Part shown: positions 51,339 to 62,618 of the stretch, piece after piece | How positions within the stretch are numbered: position 1 is the stretch's first letter | Layout of the letters: every line of letters starts with the position of its first letter | Source of the DNA: Pyropia haitanensis | Taxonomy: Eukaryota; Rhodophyta; Bangiophyceae; Bangiales; Bangiaceae | DNA: 64,000 bases | NCBI GenBank assembly: GCA_008729055.1 | Contig: SDUX01000006.1 | Coordinates: 3,830,734-3,894,733, forward strand | Direction: 5' to 3' | Program-made: the position numbers and the translations under genes | Notes under the pieces: model-generated | Seen by the model: the letters and a program-made list of their open reading frames with translations, nothing else | What the model was told of the DNA's origin: nothing | Database searches by the model: none

Positions 51339-53850
51339 CTCGGTTGCATTCTCCCTTCCGAGTCTGTCGGGGGCCAATCCCGTGCGTTGCCCCCCCTCCA
51401 CGTCTGGCTGGCCCCCCCTCCCCTAAAATGTTGTCCCAGAATAAACCGCGTGTCGGATGAACTCACCCCGGGGGCAGGCACGCTCCTCCGTGTCCATCCC
51501 CCTCAACCCTGTCGCCCCACCTCCCAAAGGCAACCGCGTTCGATCGCCCCCCCCCCCGCCCTCAGCATTCACCTGCCTTGCCCGCATCTCATTTGGCACT
51601 CACTCCCCCAGCGTGCGCCCTACCACTTTTGGGCGTCTATCGTCGGCCCCGAGACGAGTGCGCAGCCGGCGGCTCGCCATGTCGTGGGTGTAGACGTCCC
51701 CCCTACTATAAGAATATACACGGAGGACGTAACCCCCCCCTCTGGGACGTCAGAATCGCATGGTTCGTCAGATGACGAACCCTCGATTCCAGCCGATTTG
51801 GACGAACCCTCGTCTGGACGTCCCATTGGCCGGTACGTCCGATTCGGGCCCGAGAGGACGTACCCTCCTGAGATGCGTCCTAGGGCGGCCCCCCCCCCTC
51901 CCCCTCCTGGACGTCAGAATCGCAGGTACGTCCTCCCAGGTGCGTGTCATTTTCGATAAAGCGTCGCCTCCCGATTTGATGTGCACCCCCGACCCCCCCG
52001 CCCTCCCCGCCCCCCCGCCAGTCTTTTGCTGTGCCCCTCCTTCCCCCTCCATTTGTGCCTCCCTGTCTTCCCGCCCTTCCCCTTCCCCTCCCGCCAGTCC
52101 CTCGCCCCTCAACCCGGTGTGCACTCCCGCTCTCCCCGCCCCCCCTCTTCCTTTTTTGTGCCCCATCCCTCGCCCCCTCCATTATTGTGCTTCGCACCTA
52201 TCCCGCGTCCCCTCCCCTCTTGCCCCTCCTCCCCCCCGTCTCCCCTTTTACCTTTCCTGTGCCCCTCGTTCCCCTCTCTTTCCTCTCAGTCTCTCGCCCT
52301 CCCCGCCCTTCCCTACCAGGCGTGTCATATTCCAGAGTGCGTCGTCCCCCAATTCGATGTGCACCCCCGACCTCCCCGTCCTCCCCGCCCCCCTCCCAGT
52401 CTATTGCTGTGCCCATCCTTCCCCCTCCATTTGTGCCTCCCAGTCTTCCCGCCCTTCTCCGTCCTCTCCCGCCAGTGCCTCGCTCTCAACTCTGTGTGCA
52501 CCCTCGCCCTCCCCGCCCCCCCCCTCCCATCCGTGTGCCCCTCCCCCTCGCCCCGTGCATCATTGTGCCTCCCAGCCTTTCCCCCTCCGTGCCCGCTGTG
52601 CGAGTCCTCCCCCCCTCGTCCCCCCCAATTATCCTATGCCCCTCCTTCTCCTCCCACTTATGCCTCCCAGTGTTCCCGCCCTCCCTCGCCTCCCCTCCAG
52701 TCTTACCACCCTACCCCGCCCCCCGCCTCCCCTCCCCTTCTTTGTTGTGTTCTCCCCGCCCCCTGCATTATCAGTGTGCGTCCCGGTGTTCCCGCCCCCC
52801 CCGTCCCCTTTCCTAGTCCTCCCCTCCGCCCCCCGTCCCCTCCTGTCCGTGCCCCTCCTCCCCGCCCCCTGCCTTTGAGTTCTTTCCAGTCTTCCTGCCC
52901 TCCCCCGCCCCCCCTCCCGTTTCCCCTGTTTCCTCCCCCCGCTGCCCCCTGCGTTATCGTGCCTCCCAGTTTTCCCGCGCTCCCTCCCTTTTTCCTATAT
53001 TCCCCTGCCTCCCGCGCCTGGCGCATGCCCCCATGGCGAAACCATTCCTCCCTCGTTTCGCAGTGTCGCGTTTCCCACCCCTCCCCCCTCTGTCTCCTTC
53101 CCCTCCCATCAACCGGGTTAGATGCGCGGGGGAAAGAACCTTCCTCAGGACGTCAATACCGCGGGTGAGCCCCCCCCCACCCCCCCTCCCGTTGCGATTT
53201 TTTTTGAGGCTCATTGACCACGTCCCGCGTCCGATGCCTGTGGCTCCCCCTCCCCCCCTTCCCCCGAATGGCGCCTAAGAACACCTTCCCCTCTCGGACG
53301 ATCCAAATCTGGCGCACGTCCTTCCTTCTGAATCCCACTGTTTCCCCCCCCCTCGAGGACGTACCCCTCTCTGGACGTCAATTTCGCGGGTACGTCCTCC
53401 GAGCCCCCCCGCTGTAAGTTCTCTTCTGGGAGGACGTACCCCTCTCTGGACGTCAATTTCGCGGGTACGTCCTCCTCGGTTGGATCCTCCCTTCCGAGTC
53501 TGTCGGGCGCCAATCCCGTGCGTTGCCCCCCCCTCCACGTCTGGCTGGCCCCCCCTCCCCTAAAATATTGTCCCAGAATAAACCGCGTGTCGGATGAACT
53601 CACCCCGGGGGCAGGCACGCTTCTCCGTGTCTATCCCCCTCGACCCTGTCGCCCCACCTCCCAAGGGCAACCGCGTGCGATCGCCCCCCCCCCCCCCCCC
53701 CCCCGCCCTCAGCATTCACCTGCCTTGCCCGCATCTCATTTGGCACTCACTCCCCCAGCGTGCGCCCTACCACTTTTGGGCGTCTATCGTCGGCCCCGAG
53801 ACGAGTGCGCAGCCGGCGGCTCGCCATGTCGTGGGTGTAGACGTCCCCCC

Positions 53851-54533
53851 TCAGCCAGCCCCTTTCTTTCACACGTGCGACTGTGCTGTTCGACCCGCGG
53901 CGGGCCATCCACCCTTGTGCTGTACGATACAAACGCGTGGTGCGCAGCCCGCCCAAACGCAGCGTGCCAACTGGTGGCGGCCGACCAGGCGCCACGCGTC
54001 ATTCGAGATGGACGCGGGCTCCCGCGTGGCCTGATCCACTGCTGCTGCTCGTCCGCATCCCTGCGTGGATCTCAACGCGATCGGCAGCGCGCTGGTGCGT
54101 CCCGGTTGCGCATTTGACGTGCAATCACTTTCTGGTACACACCCTTCTACGTAAATGGATATTGTGTCACTTAATTTGTTGCTCGACACGCACGTCAACT
54201 ACGCACTTGCTCCACGTACGCGGCCGCTCCGTGCTCTCTCTGGGGCTGAAATGACCCGGTGAGCGTCCGTCAGGCGGCGTACACCACCCCCTTGCAATGT
54301 TCAAGTACGCTGACATAGGCGATTGTTGACAAAAAAGTACACAAAGGGTCGACAAGTACTATAATTTCATTTGGATGGTCGAATCAGTCAGTACACAGTC
54401 TCGCCTAAAGCCAAATTACGACGGTATTGTAAATCTTAGACGATCCGACACCCAAATAAATCCAAAGGCGGGTCGAGTACTAGTCAGGCATGACGAGATT
54501 GACCTTGACGTTCCGGCATGTCTGAACCGTTCT
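53851..54533. other. Intergenic DNA left of the recombinase gene, no gene seen
   Basis: Becomes markedly less GC-rich from about 54,120. Short frames only. No element ends were recognised. Confidence 0.5.
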
Positions 54534-54589
54534 CAGATCCGTAGTACTACGGAACTGGGGACGCCCAGTTCCGTAGTACTACGGATCTG
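54534..54589. repeat. Perfect 26-bp inverted repeat with 4-nt loop, left site
   Basis: The arms 54534-54559 and 54564-54589 are exact complements, separated by GACG. Each arm contains the 14-bp palindrome CCGTAGTACTACGG. The right arm (54565-54585) is repeated exactly, in direct orientation, at 63877-63897 on the other side of the recombinase gene. Confidence 0.95.
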
Positions 54590-54798
54590 GGGAACCGCGG
54601 ACTTTGCCGTCACACGGTTCGATCCGCCCGGTGACCGCCCCTTTGCGGCAGTCCACCAGGTCGATGCCCCAATCATTTTCTTTCGACGCCGCCCTCGCTG
54701 GGCCTCCCCGCCGGCCTGGCGCCGGCATTGCGCCGCCGCCCCGCAGGCTCAGCAACGCGCGCCTGCTGTGTTCTTTTCTCTCTTTCGCAGCCTGCCCG

Positions 54799-54891
54799 TT
54801 GGCGCCAAAACTACCACGACGGTTTCAAACCGTTTGGCGCGCGTGCGTTGGCGCCAAAAGGACCACGTTTGTTTCAAACCGTTTGAATTCT
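54799..54891 (+). promoter_or_regulatory. Two promoter-proximal direct repeats upstream of the recombinase gene
   Basis: Two copies, about 50 bp apart, of TTGGCGCCAAAA followed by ACCACG and GTTTCAAACCGTTTG. TTGGCGCCAA and GGTTTCAAACC are each palindromic. The first resembles an E2F-type site. They lie 30-120 bp before the TATA box. Confidence 0.55.
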
Positions 54892-54918
54892 CCCGCGCTG
54901 TCAGCACCTGCTCACGCC

Positions 54919-54926
54919 TGTATAAA
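54919..54926 (+). promoter_or_regulatory. TATA box of the recombinase-helicase gene
   Basis: TATAAAAG in CCTGTATAAAAGGG, 211 bp before the chosen start codon and 41 bp before the first downstream ATG. Confidence 0.7.
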
Positions 54927-54959
54927 AGGGTCCACCCGTTCAGCCGTGACCATCCCGCC

Positions 54960-55058
54960 ATGATCGCGCTCCCCGTCACGTCCTCACCGTCGTCGCGCCC
55001 CCCGTCTTTATCCCCGATCTGCGAGCCTTTCCCCCTCCTTTGCGGACCCCGCTGACCC
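54960..55058 (+). CDS. Upstream ORF (32 codons) in the leader
   Basis: The first ATG after the TATA box opens MIALPVTSSPSSRPP... and closes at 55056-55058, before the main start at 55130. It may regulate translation, or be part of a 5' exon if the leader is spliced. Confidence 0.3.
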
Positions 55059-55129
55059 TTTCCCCGCTGTCCCACCTCGTCCCTGAACCCATCTGCGGCG
55101 GCATTGCTTCTCCCCGTCGCCGCGGAGGA

Positions 55130-55348
55130 ATGGATTCCCGCTCCGCCTCTCCCGCGATCGACACAACATGGACGTCTGCGCTCGCTCCATTGGCCGTGCC
55201 GCCCATGGCACCTGCAGCGCCGCCGCCTGCGCCGCCGTCGGCTGCGGCGGTCGTGCCGGCGACCACCGAGGCGGATTCGTCGGACGAGATCACGCCCATG
55301 GTTGGTGGCGGTGCCAGTCGTCCCTCTGCTGGTGCTGCGTCGGCTAGT

Positions 55349-55441
<93 letters not shown>

Positions 55442-57178
55442 CCGCTGTCGGCACCGGCGGCAGAGGCGCGGCCGCCGACGTTGGCCGACAGCCCCGGCTC
55501 TGCCGCGGGGACCGCCACTGGCCTCGCGCTGTGGACGACCACCGCGTGGGTGCTATGCGTGCCGTGCGACACGACCATCATGGACGCGGCGCAGCTCAAG
55601 CATCATCTGTCAACGCAGTCGCACAAGTCGGCTCTGCGCAAGCTGGTGGCTGACAAAGAGACGGCAACAACTGGGCAGGGGGGCACCGATGTGCGGTCGC
55701 CGCCGTCGTCGTCCAGCCAGGCTCCGTTGCCGTCGGCGACCGTCGAGAGCGCTCGCGAGCTTCTTTCTTCCCCGCCGCAGCCTGCGCAAGTGGCGCTTCG
55801 CGAACGCTACCAGCTACATGCATGGCCTGCGTCGGTGACCGCGACGCACCTACCCCGTATTCCCCACCTTTCCATCCGCCCTGATTTTTCAGTGTGCTAC
55901 CAGTGCCACACTGTGGCGCCGACGGCCAGGCTACTCACCCGCTTGCACCAGGTGCGCACCGACGCGGAAGGCGCCACCGCTTGTGGTCTTCGCTCCTACC
56001 ACATTGCGCACGTGCAGTCCCTGCAGCGTGGCAACAAGGTTTCCCTCTTTCCAGTGGTCATTTCGACCTTTACCACTGCCGCCACCGCCGCCGCTGCCGC
56101 CGCTGCCGCTGGTGTCGCACAGGAGGGCGGCGGCGGCGGCGGCGGCGGCGGCACTGGCGCCGCCGCTGCAACGTCGCAGGCGGCGATGCCCAAGCGGGTC
56201 TCGTCTTCGATTCTGCCGCTCGACGTCTTTTTGCGCGGTCCTCGCACGTCCGCCAATCCGGCCCGTGGTAGCAGCGCTGGGGGCGGCGCCGGCGGCGGCG
56301 CCGGCGCTGGCGGTGACGGCGACGGGTACCCGTTGTCGACGTCTGGAGAAACAGCTGACAACCAGTGTGGCGGACTCCTCCAGCAGTACCGCTTCCACGA
56401 GGACCTGTCTCGACTGCACTGGACCGCGGCGGGCGTTGCGCAGCACTTTGGCCCATTCCTCCGTCGAGTCAGCCGTACGGCGAGCGCTGACGTGGAGAAC
56501 CGCGGTGCGACTCTGCCCCCGTCTGGCGCGTTTTACTTTGCGTGCATCCAAGACGCTGTCCTGTCCCTGTTCAACGATGCGTTGAGCTACCTGCGCAAGT
56601 CGGACCAGACCACCCTTCTCAGCCGCCTGCGCATTGGGCAGACGAGCGACTTGCAGCTGCGGCGGTTTAACATCCACGTCACCAAGCCGACGCTCGTCCG
56701 CTACGCCCGAGACGTGGCCATTGTACTGTACGTGACGCAAGAGCTGGCGGCACTCGCCGACCGCCCCGCTGCCGCCGCCCTGGAAGCGGACAACGCGTCG
56801 GTCACTTTTGACCGCGAAACCCAGCTGGCGGCGCTCAACATGCGCGACTCGTACCGCACTCACGCTGCCAGCGGCCTCCGGCGTTTGCGGTTGCGGCGGC
56901 AGCGGGCGCAGCGGGAGCCGCAGCAGCAGACCGGCGGTGAGGAACTCTTCCCTGGCCAGGACGACACGACGGTGCTGGCCAATAGTCTTCTCGTTCCGGC
57001 CGTCAGCTCCTTATTGTCTGCACTCTGTCACGAGACGTACGACCCACGGCTGAGTCACGTAGGTGGCGAAAACAAGCCGCGGTGCGACCTGGCCCTTGCC
57101 ATGCCTTTTGTGTCGGTCGCGTACGCGTCCGGTGGGCAAACGAGTGGGTTGGACACCTCCGCTGCGGTGGCAGTCGGA

Positions 57179-57212
<34 letters not shown>

Positions 57213-60119
57213 ACGACGACAATGACAACGACGCGCGTGATGCGCAGAGCGCCGCCGACCACTGCTCGCACATGAGCGCGACCGCCGGTGGTCACCTGGC
57301 GACATCCCTCCTGTTTGCAACCCACATTGTCAACACGCTCTTTTTCATGAACGTCCCCACCGGGTCGGTTGAAGAGTCGTTTGAGCGCATCGCAATGGCG
57401 ACCAACCCAACGTCTACGACTGCGGCGGCCTACATTGTGCAGCTGTCCGCGTCATGCGAAGCGATCAGTCGGTCCGAGACGGTAGCGCCAGCGTTTATCC
57501 CGTGTGACGACCCCTCTCACCTGCCCGCCGGCGCTCCGCCTGGCGCGGTTTGTGGCACGCTGCTCCACCGTGGCCTTCACATGAGCACCGCCACCGTCGG
57601 TGCGCGGGTGAGAGCGGCTCAGCGGGAGCTCGGCGGGCTGCTCCAGCAACTCACCTTTGGCTACGACCCCACCGGCTCTGGCTTCTACGCCCAAGCCGTA
57701 CAGCTGATCGACTCGCCAAACGTCCAGTCGCCCGGCGTCTCCTTCCTCGAGCTCCCCGTCAACGCCCGTCTCGTCAGTGGCTGGCGCAGCCACATGATTG
57801 CGTCTGGGGTGCTCGACTCGCCCGACTGCCCCGTCCGTGTCGCAGTCAAGCCGTCAGAGCGAGACCCGGGTGTGGAGGAGCTCGACCTGACCGCCCCGCC
57901 GGTTATAACCGACGCTGCCAAGCTCCGCACCTGGCGTCAGCTCGCCAACCGCTGCCGGGCGCTCATTTGGGCGATAACCCACTGTGTAGGCGGCGCCCCT
58001 GCCCGCATGACAGAGTCGGCTGGCGTGCGCCTCTGCGCTTCCTCGGCCCGCGCCCATCGGTCCGTCTTTGTCCACAACGGGCTGGTCTACACCGTCATCA
58101 CCTACTGGAAGGGTCAAGTCGAGCGCCAGGGTACCGGACGGCCTATAGTGAGGTGGCATGACGCGCCGTCGTCGTCCCTCGTCATCCAGTACCTGGTCTT
58201 TGTCGAGCCGCTCGACGCCTACCTAAGCCGTGCTGTAGACCCGGCGGCGCCCTCTTCCACCCTCATTGGCGCCGGTCATGGCGGCGCCATCGACCGGGCG
58301 CTCCTTTTCCGCGACGAGCGCGGGCAGCAGCTACAGCCGCGAGCCTTGACCGCCGCCCTCGCAGATGACCTCCTTCTCCGCGTCTCTACCCTCCCCATTA
58401 CCGTCCGTGTGCTTCGGCAGTATATCAACGGCGTCGGCCGGCTGATCGCCGACTTTGACCCTCTCGACCCAGCCCTCGGCACGCCGGCCGCCATCGCGGC
58501 CCCACCGGGGGGGGGCGTCGCCGCCGCAAGCGCGTCGGTGCGCACGCCTGTCGAGGGCCTAGTTGCCTGGGGCCGTGTCCTTGACGCGCAGATGGGGCAC
58601 ACGAGCGCAACTGCCACCACCGCCTATGCCGGCGACCCGACGCACACGTTTGGCGCGCTCAACAACACCACCTACAGCCTCTTTCGCATCTTTTCTACCC
58701 GTTGGCACGCCGCCCTCGGGTTATCGTCTGCCCACGGTACTGGCGGTCTGACACATCCTCTGAGCATCCAGACGGCAGATGCTGCTGCGGCCGGCGGCGC
58801 GCCGGCCGCCGGCGCGGGTGGGGGGGGGGGGCGGGCGGTGGCATCGCCGTCGCCAGCGACAGCAGCTGCTCAAGGGACAACAACCGGTGGCGGTGGTGGC
58901 GCGGGAGCTGGCGGCGGCGGCGGCGGCGGCGGCGGCGGGGCGACGACTGCCAGCGACGCTCGCAATCCCGTGAGGATGAGCAGTGTAGCCGGCAATGCGG
59001 CGGTCAACGAGTCGCTGAGCCGCATCGTCCGCCCCAACAGCGGCGACGCACGCCGTGCCGTGGATGCGGTCGTCAGCTCCCTGTATGGGACGCGCATGTA
59101 CAAGTCCGACGCCCAGCGGACGGCTGTACACACGGTGATGGTGGCGCGCGAGCCCGTCACGCAGCTGGTCGTCCTCCCAACGGGTGCGGGCAAGACGCTG
59201 ACGTTTCTCGCTCCCTGTCGCGCCGGCGTGGATGCTGCCCGGTCGTGTGCTTTTGCATCGGCGATGGGAACGTCGACGGTCGTCCCCGTTGGATCCCATT
59301 TCGCCCCTCCCGTAACAATCGTCTTGACGCCCACCCGAGCCGTGTCGGGCACCATCCTGTCAGCCGCCCGTGGCATGGCCATCCCCACCGGCGTCTGGGC
59401 GCAGGGAGCGGTCCGCGGTGGGGGGGAGCGTGCAGCAGCGCTCATCGTGTCGGACATTTGCTCGGCCGTACACCATTTGGCAACCTTTCGCGATTTGATC
59501 CGTCGTCTCGACCAGGACGGTCGTCTGGCACGTCTGGTTGTCGATGAGGTCCACCTGGTGCCGCTGTGGTCTACCTTTCGAACCCACCTGTCGCACGTGC
59601 GCAACCTGCTGTCGGAACTGCCGTGCCCGCTGCTGCTGCTCACCGCCACCGCGCCTGCGGGTCTAGTGACGACCCTGCTGTCCGCGGTCGGCACCAATGC
59701 CAACCGGCCGGTCGCAGTCATCCGCGCAGAGAGCAGTCGCCGGTCCAACATTCGCTACATGGTCGAGCCAATCCACGAACCGTACGTCCGAAGCCCCGGC
59801 CGAGGTGCCAACGACAAGCTTCACGCCGCCGTCGCCACCCGCGTCATTGAGCAGCTGCATCGGATCAAGACGGCACTCGTGGGTGGAGTCGATTCCCCTG
59901 GTGAGCGGGCGCTCGTGTTGGGCGTCTTTTGCGAGATGATTGCCGAGGTGACGGGCGTCGTACGCGCGCTGTACCGTCAGCTCGAGAGCGTCTCATTGGG
60001 GATCGACTCGCATCGATCCGACGTGGCTGTCATCATGTTTCATGCAACCGAGACTTCTATTGGTTTGCAGGCGGGGGGGGGGGGGGGGGGGGGGGGGCGG
60101 GGCAGCACAACCCCCCGCG

Positions 60120-60150
<31 letters not shown>

Positions 60151-60274
60151 CCGCCGCCGCCGCCCCCGCCGCCGCCGTCAACGACGCAACCTCGTCGTCG
60201 CGCCCGTTTGTCGTGGTGAATGTTTATCGTGCGGGGAGCCTGCGGCACCATGAGCAACTGCAGCGGCCGCAGCC

Positions 60275-60324
<50 letters not shown>

Positions 60325-60355
60325 GCCCGATGCGGCCTGGACAAGCGCCCGCAGG

Positions 60356-60389
<34 letters not shown>

Positions 60390-61349
60390 CGCAGCGGAAG
60401 CTTTGCCGGCTTGAGGGACTTTACAGAGGACACGGCAGCGAGCGACATTGTTGACCGCGTGTCTTTGCACGCTGGGATGGGCGTCGTCATTGTCGTTGGC
60501 TCCCCCGCTGTATCGACGGGCACCGACTTTCCGTCCATGCGGTGGTCCTACCATCTCGGTTCCCGCAACCTGCTGTCGTTTGCTCAAGCGTCTGGCCGCA
60601 TTTGTCGGTCGGATGACCTTGTCGGCACGGCCGTTGTGGTCAACCCCGTCAACTATTCCGAGTCTTTGGCCGACGCACGCACCGACGAGCGCGTACCGGC
60701 CATGTCGTCGTTGGGAAACTTTGACGAGTGGGCAAAGCTGCCGGGCGACCGCTGCCGACGCTACGGGCTGGACGCCCTCCTTGATGGCGCCACCATCGAC
60801 ACATTTGTGTCGTGCAAGGAAGGCAAGTTTGCTCCTTGCGACTTTTGTGCGCACCCGCCCACTCGTCCGACCGTGGTGCGCGTCAAGCGAACTCGTCCGC
60901 CTCCCCGCCGGGATGGGGATGAACCAGACGAGGACGACGAAAACGACCCGCACGGCTTTGGAAGCAGCCGCCGTCGCCTCTTTCATCCCCCGGGGTGGGG
61001 TGCGGCGGCTCGTCGCCGCACATCCTACTCGTCTGGCGCCTCTCGTCATGGCGCAGTGGGACCTCCGGCCTACTCGCCTTTGGGCAGGACGGCGGGGATG
61101 ACGACGACGACGACGACGACAACGATGATGCGCGACAGACTCTTTGACTATAGTGATGGGTCCCTGTCTGCCGGGGAGGAGGAGGAGGAGAAGGAGGAGG
61201 TGGTGGAGGAGGACGAGGCGGATGAACCACGACGAGGACGCCCAGCCGGGACAATGCCGCGTGTGTCGTCAGGGACACCTCCACTGCCACCATCACGACA
61301 GAGACGACTCTTCCCTGGCATCAACCGGCTCAACTTTGAGCGTCCTCCT

Positions 61350-61383
<34 letters not shown>

Positions 61384-62618
61384 CTCCTCCTCCTCCTCCT
61401 CCCTCTCCTCCTCCCTCTCCTCCTCCCCCTCCTCCTCCTCTTCTTCCTCCTCCCCCTGCATCATCATCACGCCACCCCCCCCCTCCCCCTCCTCACAACG
61501 CCCGCACTCCCCCCCTCCGCCCTTGCCCGTCCGCCCTTTCTTTCCCTGTCGAAGAGGACCCGTCGCAACTGACGTTGCCACTGGCGCAGCCGCCGTCGTC
61601 GCAGCTGTCTTCGCCTCCGACAGCCGCTGGGAGGATGCGCCGGCAGTCGCCACCGGTTGCCGCCGGCGACGACGTCGCAACCGACGACGACTATACAGAC
61701 GTGGACGAGGACAAAGACAACCACCCTGTCGCGGCGGCGGCGGCGGCAACGGCCGGTGTGGTTACGACTGCAGAGGGGATTGACAGGGCAGCGCTCGCCG
61801 CCGCCCAAATGACGTCGGACGCGCTCGAACGGGGCACAAGAGCGGCGTTGGCCGTCTGGGCGCACGCAGATGGGGCCCCACACTGGCCGTGCGCGTGGTG
61901 CTGCGCCCAGTCGCGCACATCGCAGCCGGCTGAGCGGCACGGTCCGGCGTCGTGCTTTATCCGGACGTGCATGGTGTGCGTGCGGCCGTCCTCGTACAAG
62001 TACGTGGGAAAGTCGTCACCTCTGTCGCCGCAGGTTGCTGCGGCGGCTGCGGTGGAGCGCTCGCCCTCTACCGCGGCGGCGGCGGCGGCGGTGGCGGCCG
62101 GCACATGCGGGGTGTCTTCCCGAGTGTGCAAGACTCAGCCTCCGCCGTGGAGTCGCGACCGACGTGGACACGGGGATGGCGGCTTTGACACCCGTTGCCA
62201 TGCGTGCTTTCTGCCTCGCACAATCCGCTCTGTTGACGGTATGGCTTTGGACTCGCACCCGCTGGGCCGATTCGGGCCGGCCCGATGCCCGTGGGTGTTT
62301 GTTATCAAGGTGGCGCTGCTGCAGGTGGCCATGGCGCGTTCCTTCATGTCCCCTGACAAGCGTGAGTTTGCTCCCGCCCTCGCGCACGCTTGTGCGGTCA
62401 CGTGGGCAACCCAGTCTGACAGCAGTCATGACGGTTGCCAGGCTGTTGCGTCTGCCGTCAGTGAGCGCAACATCCCACGTCGATTGCTCGACTGGGGACC
62501 CGCGGACCGACCGTCGGCTGTTGACAAGGTGGCGAAATGGCTGAGCGGCGGCACTCGCTTGCCGAATGTGGTGCTGTTTGCCCCCATCTTGGCGCGCGCG
62601 TTTGGACTCTCCTTTTAA
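55130..62618 (+). CDS. C2H2 / tyrosine recombinase / RecQ-like helicase fusion protein (frame change at a G tract)
   Basis: The start is ATG 55130 (MDSRSASP). Residues 75-105 are poly-Pro. A C2H2 finger has C143, C146, H159, H165. The middle holds a tyrosine recombinase domain: R959 (GAPARMTE), K994 (YWKGQ), R1093/R1096 (VRVLRQY), H1157 and Y1166 (QMGHTSATATTAYAG). A RecQ-type helicase follows: Walker A PTGAGKT at 1350, DEVH at 1472, LLLTATAP, then motifs V-VI (STGTDFP, QASGRICRSD) and a four-Cys RecQ-like zinc module (CRRYG...SCKEG...CDFC). The helicase crosses from one frame to another at the 25-G tract 60073-60097. The rest has poly-Gln, acidic and poly-Pro runs and a Cys/His-rich end (CAWCC...CFIRTCMVC...CHACFLP). 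It probably cuts, joins and unwinds DNA in the nucleus as the transposase of a Crypton-like element. Confidence 0.8.
55350..55445 (+). repeat. (GCC)n trinucleotide repeat coding poly-proline
   Basis: About 32 near-perfect CCG/GCC triplets within the N-terminal coding region. Length variation would keep the frame. Confidence 0.9.
60073..60097 (+). repeat. 25-G homopolymer at the helicase frame switch
   Basis: The frame upstream ends at 60253 in Arg-rich nonsense. The frame opening at about 60042 carries helicase motifs V-VI. One base more or less in this tract, or slippage, links them. Confidence 0.85.
60271..60325 (+). repeat. (CAG)n repeat coding poly-glutamine
   Basis: About 17 CAG triplets in the helicase frame, between helicase motifs. 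Confidence 0.9.
61330..61470 (+). repeat. (CTC)n-rich tract coding poly-proline
   Basis: CTC/CCT triplets over about 140 bp in the C-terminal part of the recombinase-helicase gene. Confidence 0.85.

Larger units (their letters stand above)
49591..53850. repeat. 2.1-kb tandem duplication (two units)
   Basis: Unit 1 is 49591-51701 and unit 2 is 51702-53850. Both begin CCTACTATAAGAATATACAC; the first overlaps the last codons of the preceding ORF. Units are nearly identical, with a few indels and replaced segments around 49,980-50,220 versus 52,090-52,330. No sense gene is supported. Long frames are Pro/Ser low complexity from the C/T-rich strand. Confidence 0.9.

Noticed and set aside
49649..53168. 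Long Pro/Ser frames in the duplicated region
   Set aside because: They reflect the polypyrimidine strand and do not extend in a conserved frame between the two units.
55040..55130. Earlier start for the recombinase gene at 55040
   Set aside because: That codon is not ATG; the first in-frame ATG is at 55130.
56070..57325. Minus-strand frames opposite the recombinase gene
   Set aside because: Mirror images of GGC/GAC repeats in the real gene; no motif.
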